From Anoxynatronum sp033549305 (GTDB lineage Bacteria; Bacillota; Clostridia; Peptostreptococcales; Tindalliaceae): a stretch of DNA of 15,632 bases. Where the stretch lies: contig JAWSUV010000058.1 in NCBI GenBank assembly GCA_033549305.1, positions 1-15,632 on the forward strand. Direction: 5' to 3'. Shown piece by piece: positions 1-6,480 of the stretch (the stretch's first letter is position 1; each line of letters starts with the position of its first letter). The notes under the pieces are model-generated. The model was not told where the DNA came from and did not search any database. It was given only the letters and a program-made list of their open reading frames with translations. The position numbers and the translations under genes were made by a program.

Positions 1-300
1 GTTGCCGAGTTCGACTACAAGGAAATCCTGGCCGACAAAGGCTTCGACATCCACAACATTAAGATCCTGGCCATCTGCTCCGGTCAGTACTCAGCCGAAA
101 TCCTGGCCCTGGATGACGAGCGCATGGTATCGCCCCTCATGCCCTGCCGCCTGGCCGTTTATGAAAAAAGTGACGGCAATACCTACATTGCCCGCCTCAA
201 CTCCGGTGAAGTCGCCCAGCCCTTTGGCGGTGTCATCGCCGAAACCATGATGGCCGTCGCCCTGGACACCGAAGCCATTGTGCAGGACCTGATTCAGTAA
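1..300 (+). CDS. DUF302 domain protein, C-terminal part (cut by left edge)
   Basis: Frame 1 is open from the first base to a TAA at 298-300, giving 99 residues with no start inside the window. The order of motifs matches the end of DUF302: a KILAICSGQYSAE-type strand and helix, then SPLMPCRLAVYE, then a strand carrying YIARLNSGEV. Cysteines lie at about residues 30 and 50 of the visible part, the second in the family's typical 'PC' position. DUF302 proteins are small soluble proteins of unknown biochemical role, so no reaction is assigned. A hairpin follows the stop, so this is the last gene of its transcript. Confidence 0.8.
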   Translation, partial: VAEFDYKEILADKGFDIHNIKILAICSGQYSAEILALDDERMVSPLMPCRLAVYEKSDGNTYIARLNSGEVAQPFGGVIAETMMAVALDTEAIVQDLIQ

Positions 301-310
301 GCACCAAAAT

Positions 311-364
311 ACCCCAGGAATGCACGTGAGCCTTGAACAGCTCGCTGCCTCCTGGGGTCTATTT
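311..364 (+). terminator. Terminator-like hairpin after the DUF302 gene
   Basis: ACCCCAGGA (311-319) pairs with TCCTGGGGT (350-358), a 9-bp perfect stem with a roughly 30-base loop, followed by CTATTTTGATC. The loop is long and the T-run short, so efficiency is uncertain. Confidence 0.5.
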
Positions 365-377
365 TGATCAAAATTTC

Positions 378-722
378 TTAATGCCAGTAAGCCAGGCTGA
401 TCAGCTGCTTCAGAATACGTGCCTGCTCCCGGCATCTTTCCAGGCTTTCCTCATCCAGATGGATGTTTTCAGGCGGCATCATATTCCGTGATTCCAGATG
501 CCAGAGCAGGGTTTCAAACCGGGGGTTGTCAGCCGCAGCTTCCCGAAGATAGTAAAGCATTTCCTGGGTTTGCCGATAAAGCGGTGAGTTGTGAAGGCGT
601 TCCTGGTGGTACGCCTGGGCATCAACCAGCAGGCAGACCGGGCCAATCACCCTGCGGCGTGAACCCTCCGTTGCCGGGTCCTGCATGTAATTATAAACAC
701 TTTCAGACAGAATCCGATACAT
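378..722 (-). CDS. Hypothetical protein, 114 aa
   Basis: The start is the ATG at 722-720, because AAGGAGAA lies 6-7 bases upstream; the open frame runs further up but without a comparable ribosome site. The protein begins MYRILSESVYNYMQDP and is soluble, predicted mostly helical, rich in Arg, Glu and Leu, with no signal peptide or membrane segment. I do not recognise the family. It follows a 23-codon mini-gene by 19 bases, suggesting one transcript from the promoter near 845. It converges on the DUF302 gene. Confidence 0.7.
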   Translation of the reverse strand: MYRILSESVYNYMQDPATEGSRRRVIGPVCLLVDAQAYHQERLHNSPLYRQTQEMLYYLREAAADNPRFETLLWHLESRNMMPPENIHLDEESLERCREQARILKQLISLAYWH

Positions 723-741
723 GGTATTTCTCCTTGAAAGC

Positions 742-813
742 CTACAGATTTCGGCGAAGCCCTTCCTTTTCCATTTCATGCAGTCGTTTTTCCAGCTCTT
801 GCGCATGCTGCAT
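742..813 (-). CDS. Small ORF, 23 aa, upstream of the 114-aa gene
   Basis: ATG at 813-811, stop TAG at 744-742. A strong GGGAGGTG ribosome site sits 5 bases before the ATG. The peptide MQHAQELEKRLHEMEKEGLR-RNL has hydrophobic residues spaced as in an amphipathic helix and is about half charged residues. It lies in a different frame from the long open frame that covers this stretch. Its stop is 19 bases before the next gene's ATG. It may be a genuine micropeptide or a translational-coupling leader. Confidence 0.5.
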   Translation of the reverse strand: MQHAQELEKRLHEMEKEGLRRNL

Positions 814-842
814 GGGTTCACCTCCCAGCAAGTATCACTCGT

Positions 843-848
843 ACTATA
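843..848 (-). promoter_or_regulatory. Extended -10 promoter for the 23-aa / 114-aa pair
   Basis: Read leftward the sequence is TGGTATAGT, an extended -10 (TGnTATAGT) 30 bases upstream of the small ORF's ATG. The matching -35 (GTAAAG, 17 bases upstream) is weak, as is usual for extended -10 promoters. Confidence 0.45.
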
Positions 849-936
849 CCATAACAGGCAGTCCGCTTTACACCCAAATGAAACCGTCGGTTGTTCAAAT
901 ACCCCGCGCCTTTCTACAACCTCCTGAAGCATCAAG

Positions 937-973
937 AAAAGCCGGGTTCCCATCATGGAAACCCAGCTTTTTT
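937..973 (-). terminator. Rho-independent terminator after the stalk-protein gene
   Basis: AAAAGCCGGGTTCC pairs with GGAAACCCAGCTTTT with one mismatch and one bulge. Read leftward it ends in CTTTTCTT; read rightward it is followed by a run of T. It lies 46 bases beyond the stop of the leftward gene at 1019 and separates it from the promoter near 845. Confidence 0.7.
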
Positions 974-1018
974 CATTTCTCATGCAACATCATCCACAAC
1001 TGCCAAGCGCCGCCGGCG

Positions 1019-2302
1019 TTATGGTGCCGGATAGGTGATGGTGACCCGCCGCTGTACCGGATCCCATTCCACCTGAGCCCCCAGCTGCTGGGCAATAAAC
1101 TTCAGGGGCAGCATGGTGCGGCCCGGGGGCAGGACAACGGGGGTGACATTGGCATTGTTGGGGTCGATCATCTCTCCACTGCCATTGACTTCTGCCCGGT
1201 TCTGGCCGATCCACAGGTCGATCACCCGGGTTTGATGCGTGATCCGTACCCTTCTGGTTTCCGGATCCCATCCTACCGCGGCTCCCAGGGGTTCTGCCAC
1301 GTACTTGATGGGCAGGACTGTCCGGCGTTCAAAAATGGTGGGGGCCGCGTCCATGGTGTTCAGGGCGCCATTGATGAAGTAATCGGGGTTGTCGATGTAA
1401 AAATGCATCACAATGGTTTCCCCCGCAGGAACAGAAGGCTCAGGAAGAGGAAACACGGGAATGGGTAGCTGTGGCAGGTGCGCAGCATGAATCTGGGCTG
1501 TGACTTCATTGGAGTAGCCGGACTTGCCAAAAATATTAAAAGCCTGCACCCGGTAGGTGTACGTCTTGCCAATGGAAACAGTCTCATCCGAAAAGGTGCT
1601 GACGTTTACTCCCGTCTCGCCAATTTTGTTGAAACTTCCCTCGCCCGTTTTGCGTTCAACGGTAAACCCCAGTTCTGTGGCGGACTTGTCGGTCCAGGCC
1701 AGCGAGATTTCATCAGCAGAGACCGATACCACTTCCAGGTCTTCAGGGGTTTTGGGCATGAACACGGACGGGTCGATAGGGGTCGGATCGATCAGAATGG
1801 GGTTGATGAGGTTGGGATCAATAGGTTCGATGGGGTCAATGGGGGTCGGGCTGATCACAATGGGATCAATGGGGTCAATGGGGTAGATGGGCTGAAGCGG
1901 CAGCGACGACAGTTTTTTAATACTGAATTCTCCTGACATGGTTGAATCCCCGCCGCCATCGCCGCCTTCATAGGTCAGAAGATAGATTCGTGAGCTGGTG
2001 GTGGGCAGATCCGGGACAACGAAAGTCAATTTTCCCGCTGTTGTGTTGCCGATGGTATACCCTAATCCATCAATGATTAAGGTGGCGTAGACGCGACTTC
2101 CCGTATGACCAGACCATTCCACCGTATAGTTGGCACCGATGATCAGGGTGTCCCCGGCAGCGGACTTGACAACTTTGAGGGTATCAGCGGATGCCTGAAG
2201 TGGTTGAAACAGGAACAGGATTAAAAAAAGAGACAGCACAAGGGTGAGGCTGTGTCCTTTCCTGAAACTCACTGACGGCATCTGCCACCAGCGACGTGTC
2301 AT
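1019..2302 (-). CDS. Secreted multidomain protein: KNH-like, FN3 and copper amine oxidase N-type domains
   Basis: 427 residues from ATG 2302; ATG 2281 (MPSVSFRKG) is equally possible, and neither has a good ribosome site. A signal peptide with a long Leu/Phe core ends in QASA-DT (about residue 40). Residues 41-130 resemble a Kre9/KNH-like Ig fold (YTVEWSGHTG ... FVVPDLP ... SGEFSI). Residues 135-183 are a Pro-Ile-Asp repeat spacer. Residues 184-275 are a fibronectin III domain (LAWTDKSATELGFTVER ... TYTYRVQAFN). Residues 300-427 carry two copy-like halves of the copper amine oxidase N1 domain (RTVLPIKYVAEPLGAAVGWD; RTMLPLKFIAQQLGAQVEWD), a stalk or wall-associated module in Firmicutes without oxidase activity. 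The likely role is a cell-surface structural or binding protein. The 5' end overlaps a peptidase remnant. Confidence 0.8.
   Translation of the reverse strand: MTRRWWQMPSVSFRKGHSLTLVLSLFLILFLFQPLQASADTLKVVKSAAGDTLIIGANYTVEWSGHTGSRVYATLIIDGLGYTIGNTTAGKLTFVVPDLPTTSSRIYLLTYEGGDGGGDSTMSGEFSIKKLSSLPLQPIYPIDPIDPIVISPTPIDPIEPIDPNLINPILIDPTPIDPSVFMPKTPEDLEVVSVSADEISLAWTDKSATELGFTVERKTGEGSFNKIGETGVNVSTFSDETVSIGKTYTYRVQAFNIFGKSGYSNEVTAQIHAAHLPQLPIPVFPLPEPSVPAGETIVMHFYIDNPDYFINGALNTMDAAPTIFERRTVLPIKYVAEPLGAAVGWDPETRRVRITHQTRVIDLWIGQNRAEVNGSGEMIDPNNANVTPVVLPPGRTMLPLKFIAQQLGAQVEWDPVQRRVTITYPAP
1768..1893 (-). repeat. Degenerate Pro-Ile-Asp coding repeat (PIDP-type linker)
   Basis: The DNA repeats units such as GGGATCAATGGGGTCAATGGG (rightward reading), encoding PIDPIDPI, PTPIDPIEPIDP and PTPIDPS segments. 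It separates the KNH-like and FN3 domains. Such repeats are prone to copy-number change by slippage. Confidence 0.7.
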
Positions 2303-2414
2303 TCAGCAGATCGTACATCATGCCGGCAAACACGCGGGCGGCATACATCATGCCCTTGCTCCCCAGGGAGGAACCGGCAGATGCGGTGGCCTGCCATCTG
2401 TACGTACTACTTCT
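2253..2414 (-). pseudogene. C-terminal remnant of an AbgB-like M20 peptidase
   Basis: In this frame, 54 codons read RWQATASAGSSLGSKGMMYA, then ARVFAGMMYDLLNDTSLVAD, then AVSEFQERT. From memory this matches the end of aminobenzoyl-glutamate utilization protein B and related M20 amidohydrolases (SWQ.TA..GSSIGHKGM ... A..LLTDP.L...A..EF.ER). A TGA at 2417-2415 closes the frame upstream, and the catalytic and metal-binding parts are absent. The remnant lies between the histidine kinase stop at 2470 and the signal peptide of the stalk-protein gene, whose first codons overlap it in another frame. It has no start or ribosome site and is unlikely to make a working protein. Confidence 0.65.
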
Positions 2415-2442
2415 TCAAATGGAGATAAGGGAGTTGATGGTT

Positions 2443-2465
2443 CCGGCACAATTATTCCAAGCCGG
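2443..2465 (-). other. Small inverted repeat behind the histidine kinase gene
   Basis: CCGGC (2443-2447) and GCCGG (2461-2465) flank a 13-base AT-rich loop just beyond the kinase stop. No T-run follows in either direction, so this is at best a weak terminator or mRNA-end hairpin. Confidence 0.3.
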
Positions 2466-2469
2466 GGGA

Positions 2470-4065
2470 TCAACCGCCAGGGTTGTTCTGCGTTTCCATG
2501 AGAGGAAACGTCAGGGTAAAGGTGGTACCATGTCCCAGCTGGCTTTTCACGTCAATTTTACCTTGGTGAAGTTCTACCAACTGCTTAACAATAACCAAAC
2601 CAAGCCCGCTGCCATGATGACTTGATGGGCTTTTTCTGTAGGTTCGACTCTGAAAGAAACGATCCCAGATATGGGGTAGGTCTTCGTTGGAGATGCCGAC
2701 GCCTGTATCCTGGATGGACAAAACCACATCGGTGTCATTTAAGGAGATGTTCATAATAACTTCCCCGCTTTCCGTGGCATTCAGTGCATTGCTCACCAGG
2801 TTTTTAACTATTTGCTGCAGACGATCCAGGTCACCCAAAATGATGGCTTCGGAGGGTGATTCCTTCAGCGAAATTGTAGTGTTACGTGTCATTGCAAAAC
2901 TATCCATGGAAACCATCACTTGACGCACGATGGGAACAAGATCCAAAGGTACCTTTTCTAAACTAATCACTCCACTTTCCAGGCGACTGAGCTGTAACAG
3001 ATCATCCACCAGTCGATTAATGTGAAGCGTTTGAGAATAAATGATATCCAGGTACCGGTCCAACATTTCCTGGTCCTGAACAATGCCATCCTGAATAGCT
3101 TCCACATATCCCTGAACAGCGGTTAATGGTGTGCGCAGTTCATGAGATATCTCGGCAAAAAGACGGGTTCGTTCAGACTCTACACCCTTGTTTTCTTCTT
3201 GTATACGAGACATTTTAACGCTTAGTTTTCTAATTTGATCGGACAGATCCGCTAATTCTATTAGTGTATAAGGCTTTTTTCCGTTGGTATACTGCCCTGT
3301 GTTCAGTTCAACAACAGCGGTGGTTAATTCATTGATGGGACGGGACAGGTGCATGGCCTGGTGAAGGGATATGACCAACATCACAAGCATCATAAAGGCG
3401 CCTGCAGACATAATGTTAAACCTGTTTTGTGACAGGTTTCTGTTTAACCGGGCGGAGGTTGCCTCCAGCAGTATTCCATTCTGGATGTTTTCATCGCTTT
3501 CTCCCATGGGAACAACGCCGATATAAACTCGTTCATCAGAATCCCGGTTTGTAAAATGACCGGCATAGGTTTCTCCTTTAATAACAGCATCGATGTATTT
3601 TTGATCCACTTTTGTTCCCGGCACCACTTCCTGCTTTGCTGAGGTGGCCACCAAGTTTCCTTCCATATCAAAAACGGTGATACGGGCATCAAAAACATCT
3701 GCAAGGAATTTGATCAAGTCTTCCTGTCCTTCGGTCAAGGTGTTGCCATTGTCTGATGAAGGGGCCAGCCACTGCCAATCTTCACGTTGGAGCAACGCAA
3801 AATTTGAGCGGGTTGCCTTGCGGAGTAAATCCTGTTCAGCGTACTGGGAAACCATGCGATTGACCGATGAACTGTAGAGAGCGATAAACAGGGATAGGCA
3901 AACTATAAAACTGACCACATTAACTACGGTGATACGTGTATAGATGCTTTTGTTGATTAGAGAGGAAACACTTTCTTTAATGCTGTTGTACAGGAAAAAA
4001 AACAGTCCCATGATCCGCAGCAGCCAGCTTTGATTACGGTCCTTATCACTTTCCTGCGGACGCAT
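2470..4065 (-). CDS. Sensor histidine kinase (HAMP, HisKA, HATPase)
   Basis: 531 residues from the ATG at 4065, chosen because AAGGAGG lies 6 bases upstream; an upstream ATG at 4083 lacks a site. Membrane segments at about 44-66 and 216-238 enclose an extracytoplasmic sensor domain of about 150 residues with a Cache/PAS-like stretch (ARITVFDMEGNLVATS). HAMP follows at about 239-290. HisKA holds the phosphoacceptor His308 in AEISHELRTPL. The ATPase domain has N-box residues Asn422 and Asn426, G1 DTGVGIS (453-459) and G2 GSGLGL (485-490), so all catalytic motifs are intact. The ATG overlaps the response-regulator stop by 20 bases, indicating translational coupling and a cognate pair. The signal is unknown; the divergent acidic exported protein is a candidate target. 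Confidence 0.95.
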   Translation of the reverse strand: MRPQESDKDRNQSWLLRIMGLFFFLYNSIKESVSSLINKSIYTRITVVNVVSFIVCLSLFIALYSSSVNRMVSQYAEQDLLRKATRSNFALLQREDWQWLAPSSDNGNTLTEGQEDLIKFLADVFDARITVFDMEGNLVATSAKQEVVPGTKVDQKYIDAVIKGETYAGHFTNRDSDERVYIGVVPMGESDENIQNGILLEATSARLNRNLSQNRFNIMSAGAFMMLVMLVISLHQAMHLSRPINELTTAVVELNTGQYTNGKKPYTLIELADLSDQIRKLSVKMSRIQEENKGVESERTRLFAEISHELRTPLTAVQGYVEAIQDGIVQDQEMLDRYLDIIYSQTLHINRLVDDLLQLSRLESGVISLEKVPLDLVPIVRQVMVSMDSFAMTRNTTISLKESPSEAIILGDLDRLQQIVKNLVSNALNATESGEVIMNISLNDTDVVLSIQDTGVGISNEDLPHIWDRFFQSRTYRKSPSSHHGSGLGLVIVKQLVELHQGKIDVKSQLGHGTTFTLTFPLMETQNNPGG

Positions 4066-4771
4066 GTAACCCCTCCTTTTCAATTGAAGTGGGCGAAAAT
4101 CGATAACCTACGCCCCAAATGGTTGTAAGATAGTCGTGGTTTAAAGAGGATAGTTTTTGACGCAAGCGTCTGATATGAACATCAACAGTACGCTGATCAC
4201 CAAAATAGTCATACCCCCAAACAGCGGTTAGAAGACTTTCCCGGCTGAAAACCCTTAAAGGGTTTTGCGACAAATAAAACAGCAAGTCGAATTCTTTTGG
4301 GGTCACATTGATATCAATCTCATTGACCATGACTTTTCTTGTATTGGGGTTTATTTCCAACCCGGGATACTTGATGGCTGATTCACCGGATGCTTCAGGC
4401 ACTCTGGTTCGCCTGAGAACAGCTTTGATGCGTGCCATCAGTTCTCTGGGACTAAAAGGCTTTGCAATGTAATCATCGGCCCCCATTTCAAGCCCAAGCA
4501 CTCTGTCTGCTTCCTCGCCTTTGGCAGTCAGCATAATAATCGGTACCATTCGTATATCCCTCAAATCACGGCACAATGAGATGCCGTCTCTTCCGGGAAG
4601 CATGATATCCAAGACGATAACATCAGGTTGCTCCTGATTAAAGGCGTCAACTGCCTGGTCACCGTGATCCACTGTAACAACCTGAAAACCTTCCCTTTCG
4701 GCATATACTTTCACCAGTTCCACAATATGTGGATCGTCGTCAACAACGAGAACTTTTATTAATGGCTGCAT
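4046..4771 (-). CDS. OmpR/PhoB-family response regulator
   Basis: 241 residues from the ATG at 4771, with GGAGG 7 bases upstream; a GTG at 4777 is too close to that site. The receiver domain has the acidic cluster Asp11-Asp13, phosphoacceptor Asp55 (VIVLDIMLPG), Thr82 and Lys104 (AKPFSPREL). The C-terminal winged helix (about 135-230) ends with RTVDVHIRRLRQKL and TIWGVGYRF, diagnostic of OmpR/PhoB DNA-binding domains. First gene of a leftward operon with the kinase. A TTGACA promoter lies about 60-85 bases upstream. It is divergent from the acidic protein gene, whose upstream region carries a 13-bp-period direct repeat that could be its operator. Confidence 0.96.
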   Translation of the reverse strand: MQPLIKVLVVDDDPHIVELVKVYAEREGFQVVTVDHGDQAVDAFNQEQPDVIVLDIMLPGRDGISLCRDLRDIRMVPIIMLTAKGEEADRVLGLEMGADDYIAKPFSPRELMARIKAVLRRTRVPEASGESAIKYPGLEINPNTRKVMVNEIDINVTPKEFDLLFYLSQNPLRVFSRESLLTAVWGYDYFGDQRTVDVHIRRLRQKLSSLNHDYLTTIWGVGYRFSPTSIEKEGLHASAGK

Positions 4772-4824
4772 GATCACACCTCCGCGAAAGATTTATTCAA
4801 CAAAGCAAACAAGTAAGCAGGTAC

Positions 4825-4853
4825 AGGGTATCCTGAACAATCGAGTTTGTCAA
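4825..4853 (-). promoter_or_regulatory. Sigma-A-type promoter of the two-component operon
   Basis: Leftward: TTGACA (4853-4848), 17-base spacer, TACCCT (4830-4825). The -35 is perfect and the -10 imperfect. The leader to the ATG is about 50 bases. Confidence 0.6.
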
Positions 4854-4973
4854 TTCCGGCACAATATTTATTCGTCACTAAAGCCTATCATTATAGATTA
4901 CGTATTTTGTGTCTATTTAAGGGCCTTTTTTGACAATTTACTGGCAGAGGTAAAACTATTGTTAATAAATTTT

Positions 4974-4995
4974 CATCATTTAGCAACATCATTTA
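4974..4995 (+). promoter_or_regulatory. Direct repeat CATCATTTA x2, candidate response-regulator site
   Basis: Two identical 9-mers start 13 bases apart, followed by an ATGATTTTGAAAAT tract. OmpR-family regulators bind head-to-tail repeats, usually spaced about 10-11 bases, so the period is slightly long. The repeats end 34 bases before the TATACT element, a position from which a bound activator could contact polymerase. This is inference from position and adjacency. Confidence 0.35.
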
Positions 4996-5029
4996 ATGAT
5001 TTTGAAAATCTACGGCAACAAGCGGTGTC

Positions 5030-5035
5030 TATACT
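5030..5035 (+). promoter_or_regulatory. Candidate -10 element (TATACT) for the acidic protein transcript
   Basis: TATACT matches TATAAT at 5 of 6 positions. The nearest -35-like sequence, TTGAAA (5002-5007), is 22 bases upstream, too far for an unaided promoter, which would fit activator dependence. The resulting leader of about 175 bases contains a GC hairpin and the 13-codon ORF. Confidence 0.35.
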
Positions 5036-5126
5036 AAGAACCAAGGCCGCCGGTGACGACTGCCGGCCCTTTCACATAGATGAGTCGTCATATAGAATAT
5101 TTAAAATGATTGGAGGTGGTCAGAAA

Positions 5127-5168
5127 ATGTTTTTGGTAACACAAGAAAAAATGATTCACAAAAACTGA
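5127..5168 (+). CDS. Short leader ORF, 13 aa
   Basis: ATG 5127 to TGA 5166-5168 encodes MFLVTQEKMIHKN. A GGAGGTGG ribosome site begins 15 bases upstream of the ATG. It ends 48 bases before the acidic protein gene, which has its own strong site. No codon bias typical of amino-acid attenuation is evident. It could be a leader peptide, or the ribosome-site match could be chance in purine-rich sequence. Confidence 0.4.
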   Translation: MFLVTQEKMIHKN

Positions 5169-5216
5169 ATAATCCTTGGGAAAACATAAGATTAAATAAT
5201 AAAAGGAGGAAGAAAA

Positions 5217-6068
5217 ATGAAACGCAGACAAACGGAACACGAAGTGAAACAGAGTAACAAGGTAATGAAAGCATCTCTCGGATCAGTGCTTGCGGGTGCC
5301 ATGGTGTTTTCAAGTTTTATTCCGACCAACGCACATATGATCGAGGAAAAAGCAGAAAAATACCTGGATGACCTGCAGCAAACACACATTGAAGAAAGTA
5401 TTCATAAAGAATACGATTCCATCTTCATAACCGTGGAAACAGACGAAAGCGATATGACGGTCACGGAAAAAGTGTATCCCCCTGGCATTGCCAAAAAAGG
5501 CGGATTACCACTGGGCATCGCCAAAAAAGACTGGATTCCCAAGGGTGTAGAAGCAAGGTTTACAGGCCTGATTATTGAAGAAGAGAAAGAAGAAGCTGAA
5601 GAGAATGAAGAGGCTGAACAGGAAGAAAACAACGATATGTCTGAAGAAGAACAGGACAACCATGACAACGAAGCCCTTTATCTTGATGAGGATACAGATG
5701 ATGACGATGTAATTCATCTGGACCCGGTCGATGATGACCCTGATGATGACCACGAGGAATCAAACGACGAAGAAGCTGCTGACGAAAACGATGAAATGAC
5801 CGACGATGAAGAAGCAGTGGACGAAGACCCTGTTGATGAAGAGCAGGAAGAAGCAACAAACGACGAAGAAGCTGCTGACGACAATGATGAAATGACTGAT
5901 GATGAAGAAGCAGTGGATGAAGGCCCTGTTGATGAAGAGCCCATCTTGGAAGAAGAACACCATGATGACGTTAAGTACCACTTTTTCGACAGTTTAATTC
6001 TGACCTACAACAAACTGTTGAACAGCTTTGACAGCCTTGTGGCAAGCTTCACCTCCTGGTGGGGATAG
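5217..6068 (+). CDS. Exported, highly acidic repeat protein
   Basis: 283 residues; AAAAGGAGGAAG lies just before the ATG. Residues 18-41 form a hydrophobic export segment after a charged N-terminus (KASLGSVLAGAMVFSSFIP-TNA). At about 86-110 there are two PxGIAKK units (PPGIAKKGGLPLGIAKK), a short basic motif that recurs in exported clostridial and bacillar proteins. Residues 118-255 are almost all Glu, Asp, Asn and Ala and include a 32-residue-period tandem repeat. The C-terminal about 25 residues are amphipathic and end FTSWWG. The acidic tract suggests binding of divalent cations or basic surfaces, but no catalytic motif is visible. It sits divergently beside the two-component pair and is followed by a hairpin and another small exported protein. 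Confidence 0.75.
   Translation: MKRRQTEHEVKQSNKVMKASLGSVLAGAMVFSSFIPTNAHMIEEKAEKYLDDLQQTHIEESIHKEYDSIFITVETDESDMTVTEKVYPPGIAKKGGLPLGIAKKDWIPKGVEARFTGLIIEEEKEEAEENEEAEQEENNDMSEEEQDNHDNEALYLDEDTDDDDVIHLDPVDDDPDDDHEESNDEEAADENDEMTDDEEAVDEDPVDEEQEEATNDEEAADDNDEMTDDEEAVDEGPVDEEPILEEEHHDDVKYHFFDSLILTYNKLLNSFDSLVASFTSWWG
5763..5939 (+). repeat. Tandem acidic repeat, 96-bp (32-aa) period
   Basis: Copy 1 starts at 5763 and copy 2 at 5859. Each begins NDEEAAD, continues NDEMTDDEEAVDE and ends PVDEE, with differences E/D and D/G; a five-residue QEEAT joint separates the 27-residue cores. DNA differences are mostly third-position, so the duplication is not brand new. Confidence 0.85.
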
Positions 6069-6089
6069 TCCCTGCATAGACAGCAAGAG

Positions 6090-6129
6090 AGCTCCTTACC
6101 GGGGAACATAAGCTCCGGGAGGAGCTTTT
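6090..6129 (+). terminator. Hairpin terminator or attenuator after the acidic protein gene
   Basis: AGCTCC-TTA-CCGG pairs with CCGG-G-AGGAGCT and is followed by TTTTC. It lies between the acidic protein gene and the next gene 43 bases further on, so it may only partly terminate and set their ratio. Confidence 0.6.
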
Positions 6130-6171
6130 CACTTTCATCTGGGATTAAATAGACAGAAAAGGAGAATGTTT

Positions 6172-6480
6172 ATGATATATGAAAGAAATAAGGTTGAAAT
6201 CAATAAATCTCATTCCGTCTTGGGTACCATCATCGCCATTATGTTGTCGGTATCAAGTTTCATATCATATAATGTAATGGTTGTTGAACAGCAAATGGTT
6301 TCAATGGAGTCTGAACAGGAGATGATCCTTGAAGTTGCACATGAAGGAAAGGAAGCGAACATCGAGAAGATGGAAGCTGAGTGTATTGAGGAAATCACTG
6401 CCAGTTACCGAAGCCCCGACCAACAGGTTCAATCTGCTTCTGAGATCATTCGGATGTTTATTCGTCGATTAAACCGGTAA
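6172..6480 (+). CDS. Small membrane-anchored or exported hypothetical protein, 102 aa
   Basis: The ATG at 6172 is preferred because GGAG ends 7 bases upstream; the ATG at 6166 is only 1 base from it. After a charged N-terminus (MIYERNKVEINKSHS) a hydrophobic segment spans about residues 16-39 (GTIIAIMLSVSSFISYNVMVV), then a Glu-rich helical stretch (EQEMILEVAHEGKEANIEKM) and a basic end (FIRRLNR). No cleavage site is clear, so it may stay anchored with its C-terminus outside. Same layout as the acidic protein before it (charged start, membrane segment, acidic helix) but without sequence repeats. Probably part of the same regulated unit. Family not recognised. Confidence 0.65.
   Translation: MIYERNKVEINKSHSVLGTIIAIMLSVSSFISYNVMVVEQQMVSMESEQEMILEVAHEGKEANIEKMEAECIEEITASYRSPDQQVQSASEIIRMFIRRLNR

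Larger units (their letters stand above)
4772..5216. other. Divergent AT-rich control region between response regulator and acidic protein gene
   Basis: Contents from left to right: response-regulator ribosome site and promoter (4775-4853); a rightward TTGACA (4930-4935) without a convincing -10; direct repeats CATCATTTA at 4974-4982 and 4987-4995; a rightward TATACT at 5030-5035; a hairpin GGCCG/CGGCC (5045-5049 with 5064-5068); and a 13-codon leader ORF (5127-5168). Apart from that leader ORF I see no gene here. Confidence 0.6.

Noticed and set aside
378..983. 201-residue leftward reading frame covering the 114-aa gene
   Set aside because: The upstream 87 codons overlap the promoter, the 23-codon ORF and its ribosome site, are Cys/Trp rich and lack a start signal; the ATG at 722 has a clear ribosome site.
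419..1468. 349-residue rightward open frame
   Set aside because: It is the shadow of leftward genes, crosses a terminator and a promoter, and has no family features; the leftward frames carry recognisable domains.
5714..5981. Serine-rich and hydrophobic leftward frames opposite the acidic protein gene
   Set aside because: They are antisense readings of GAA/GAT-rich repeat codons, with no ribosome site or independent support.
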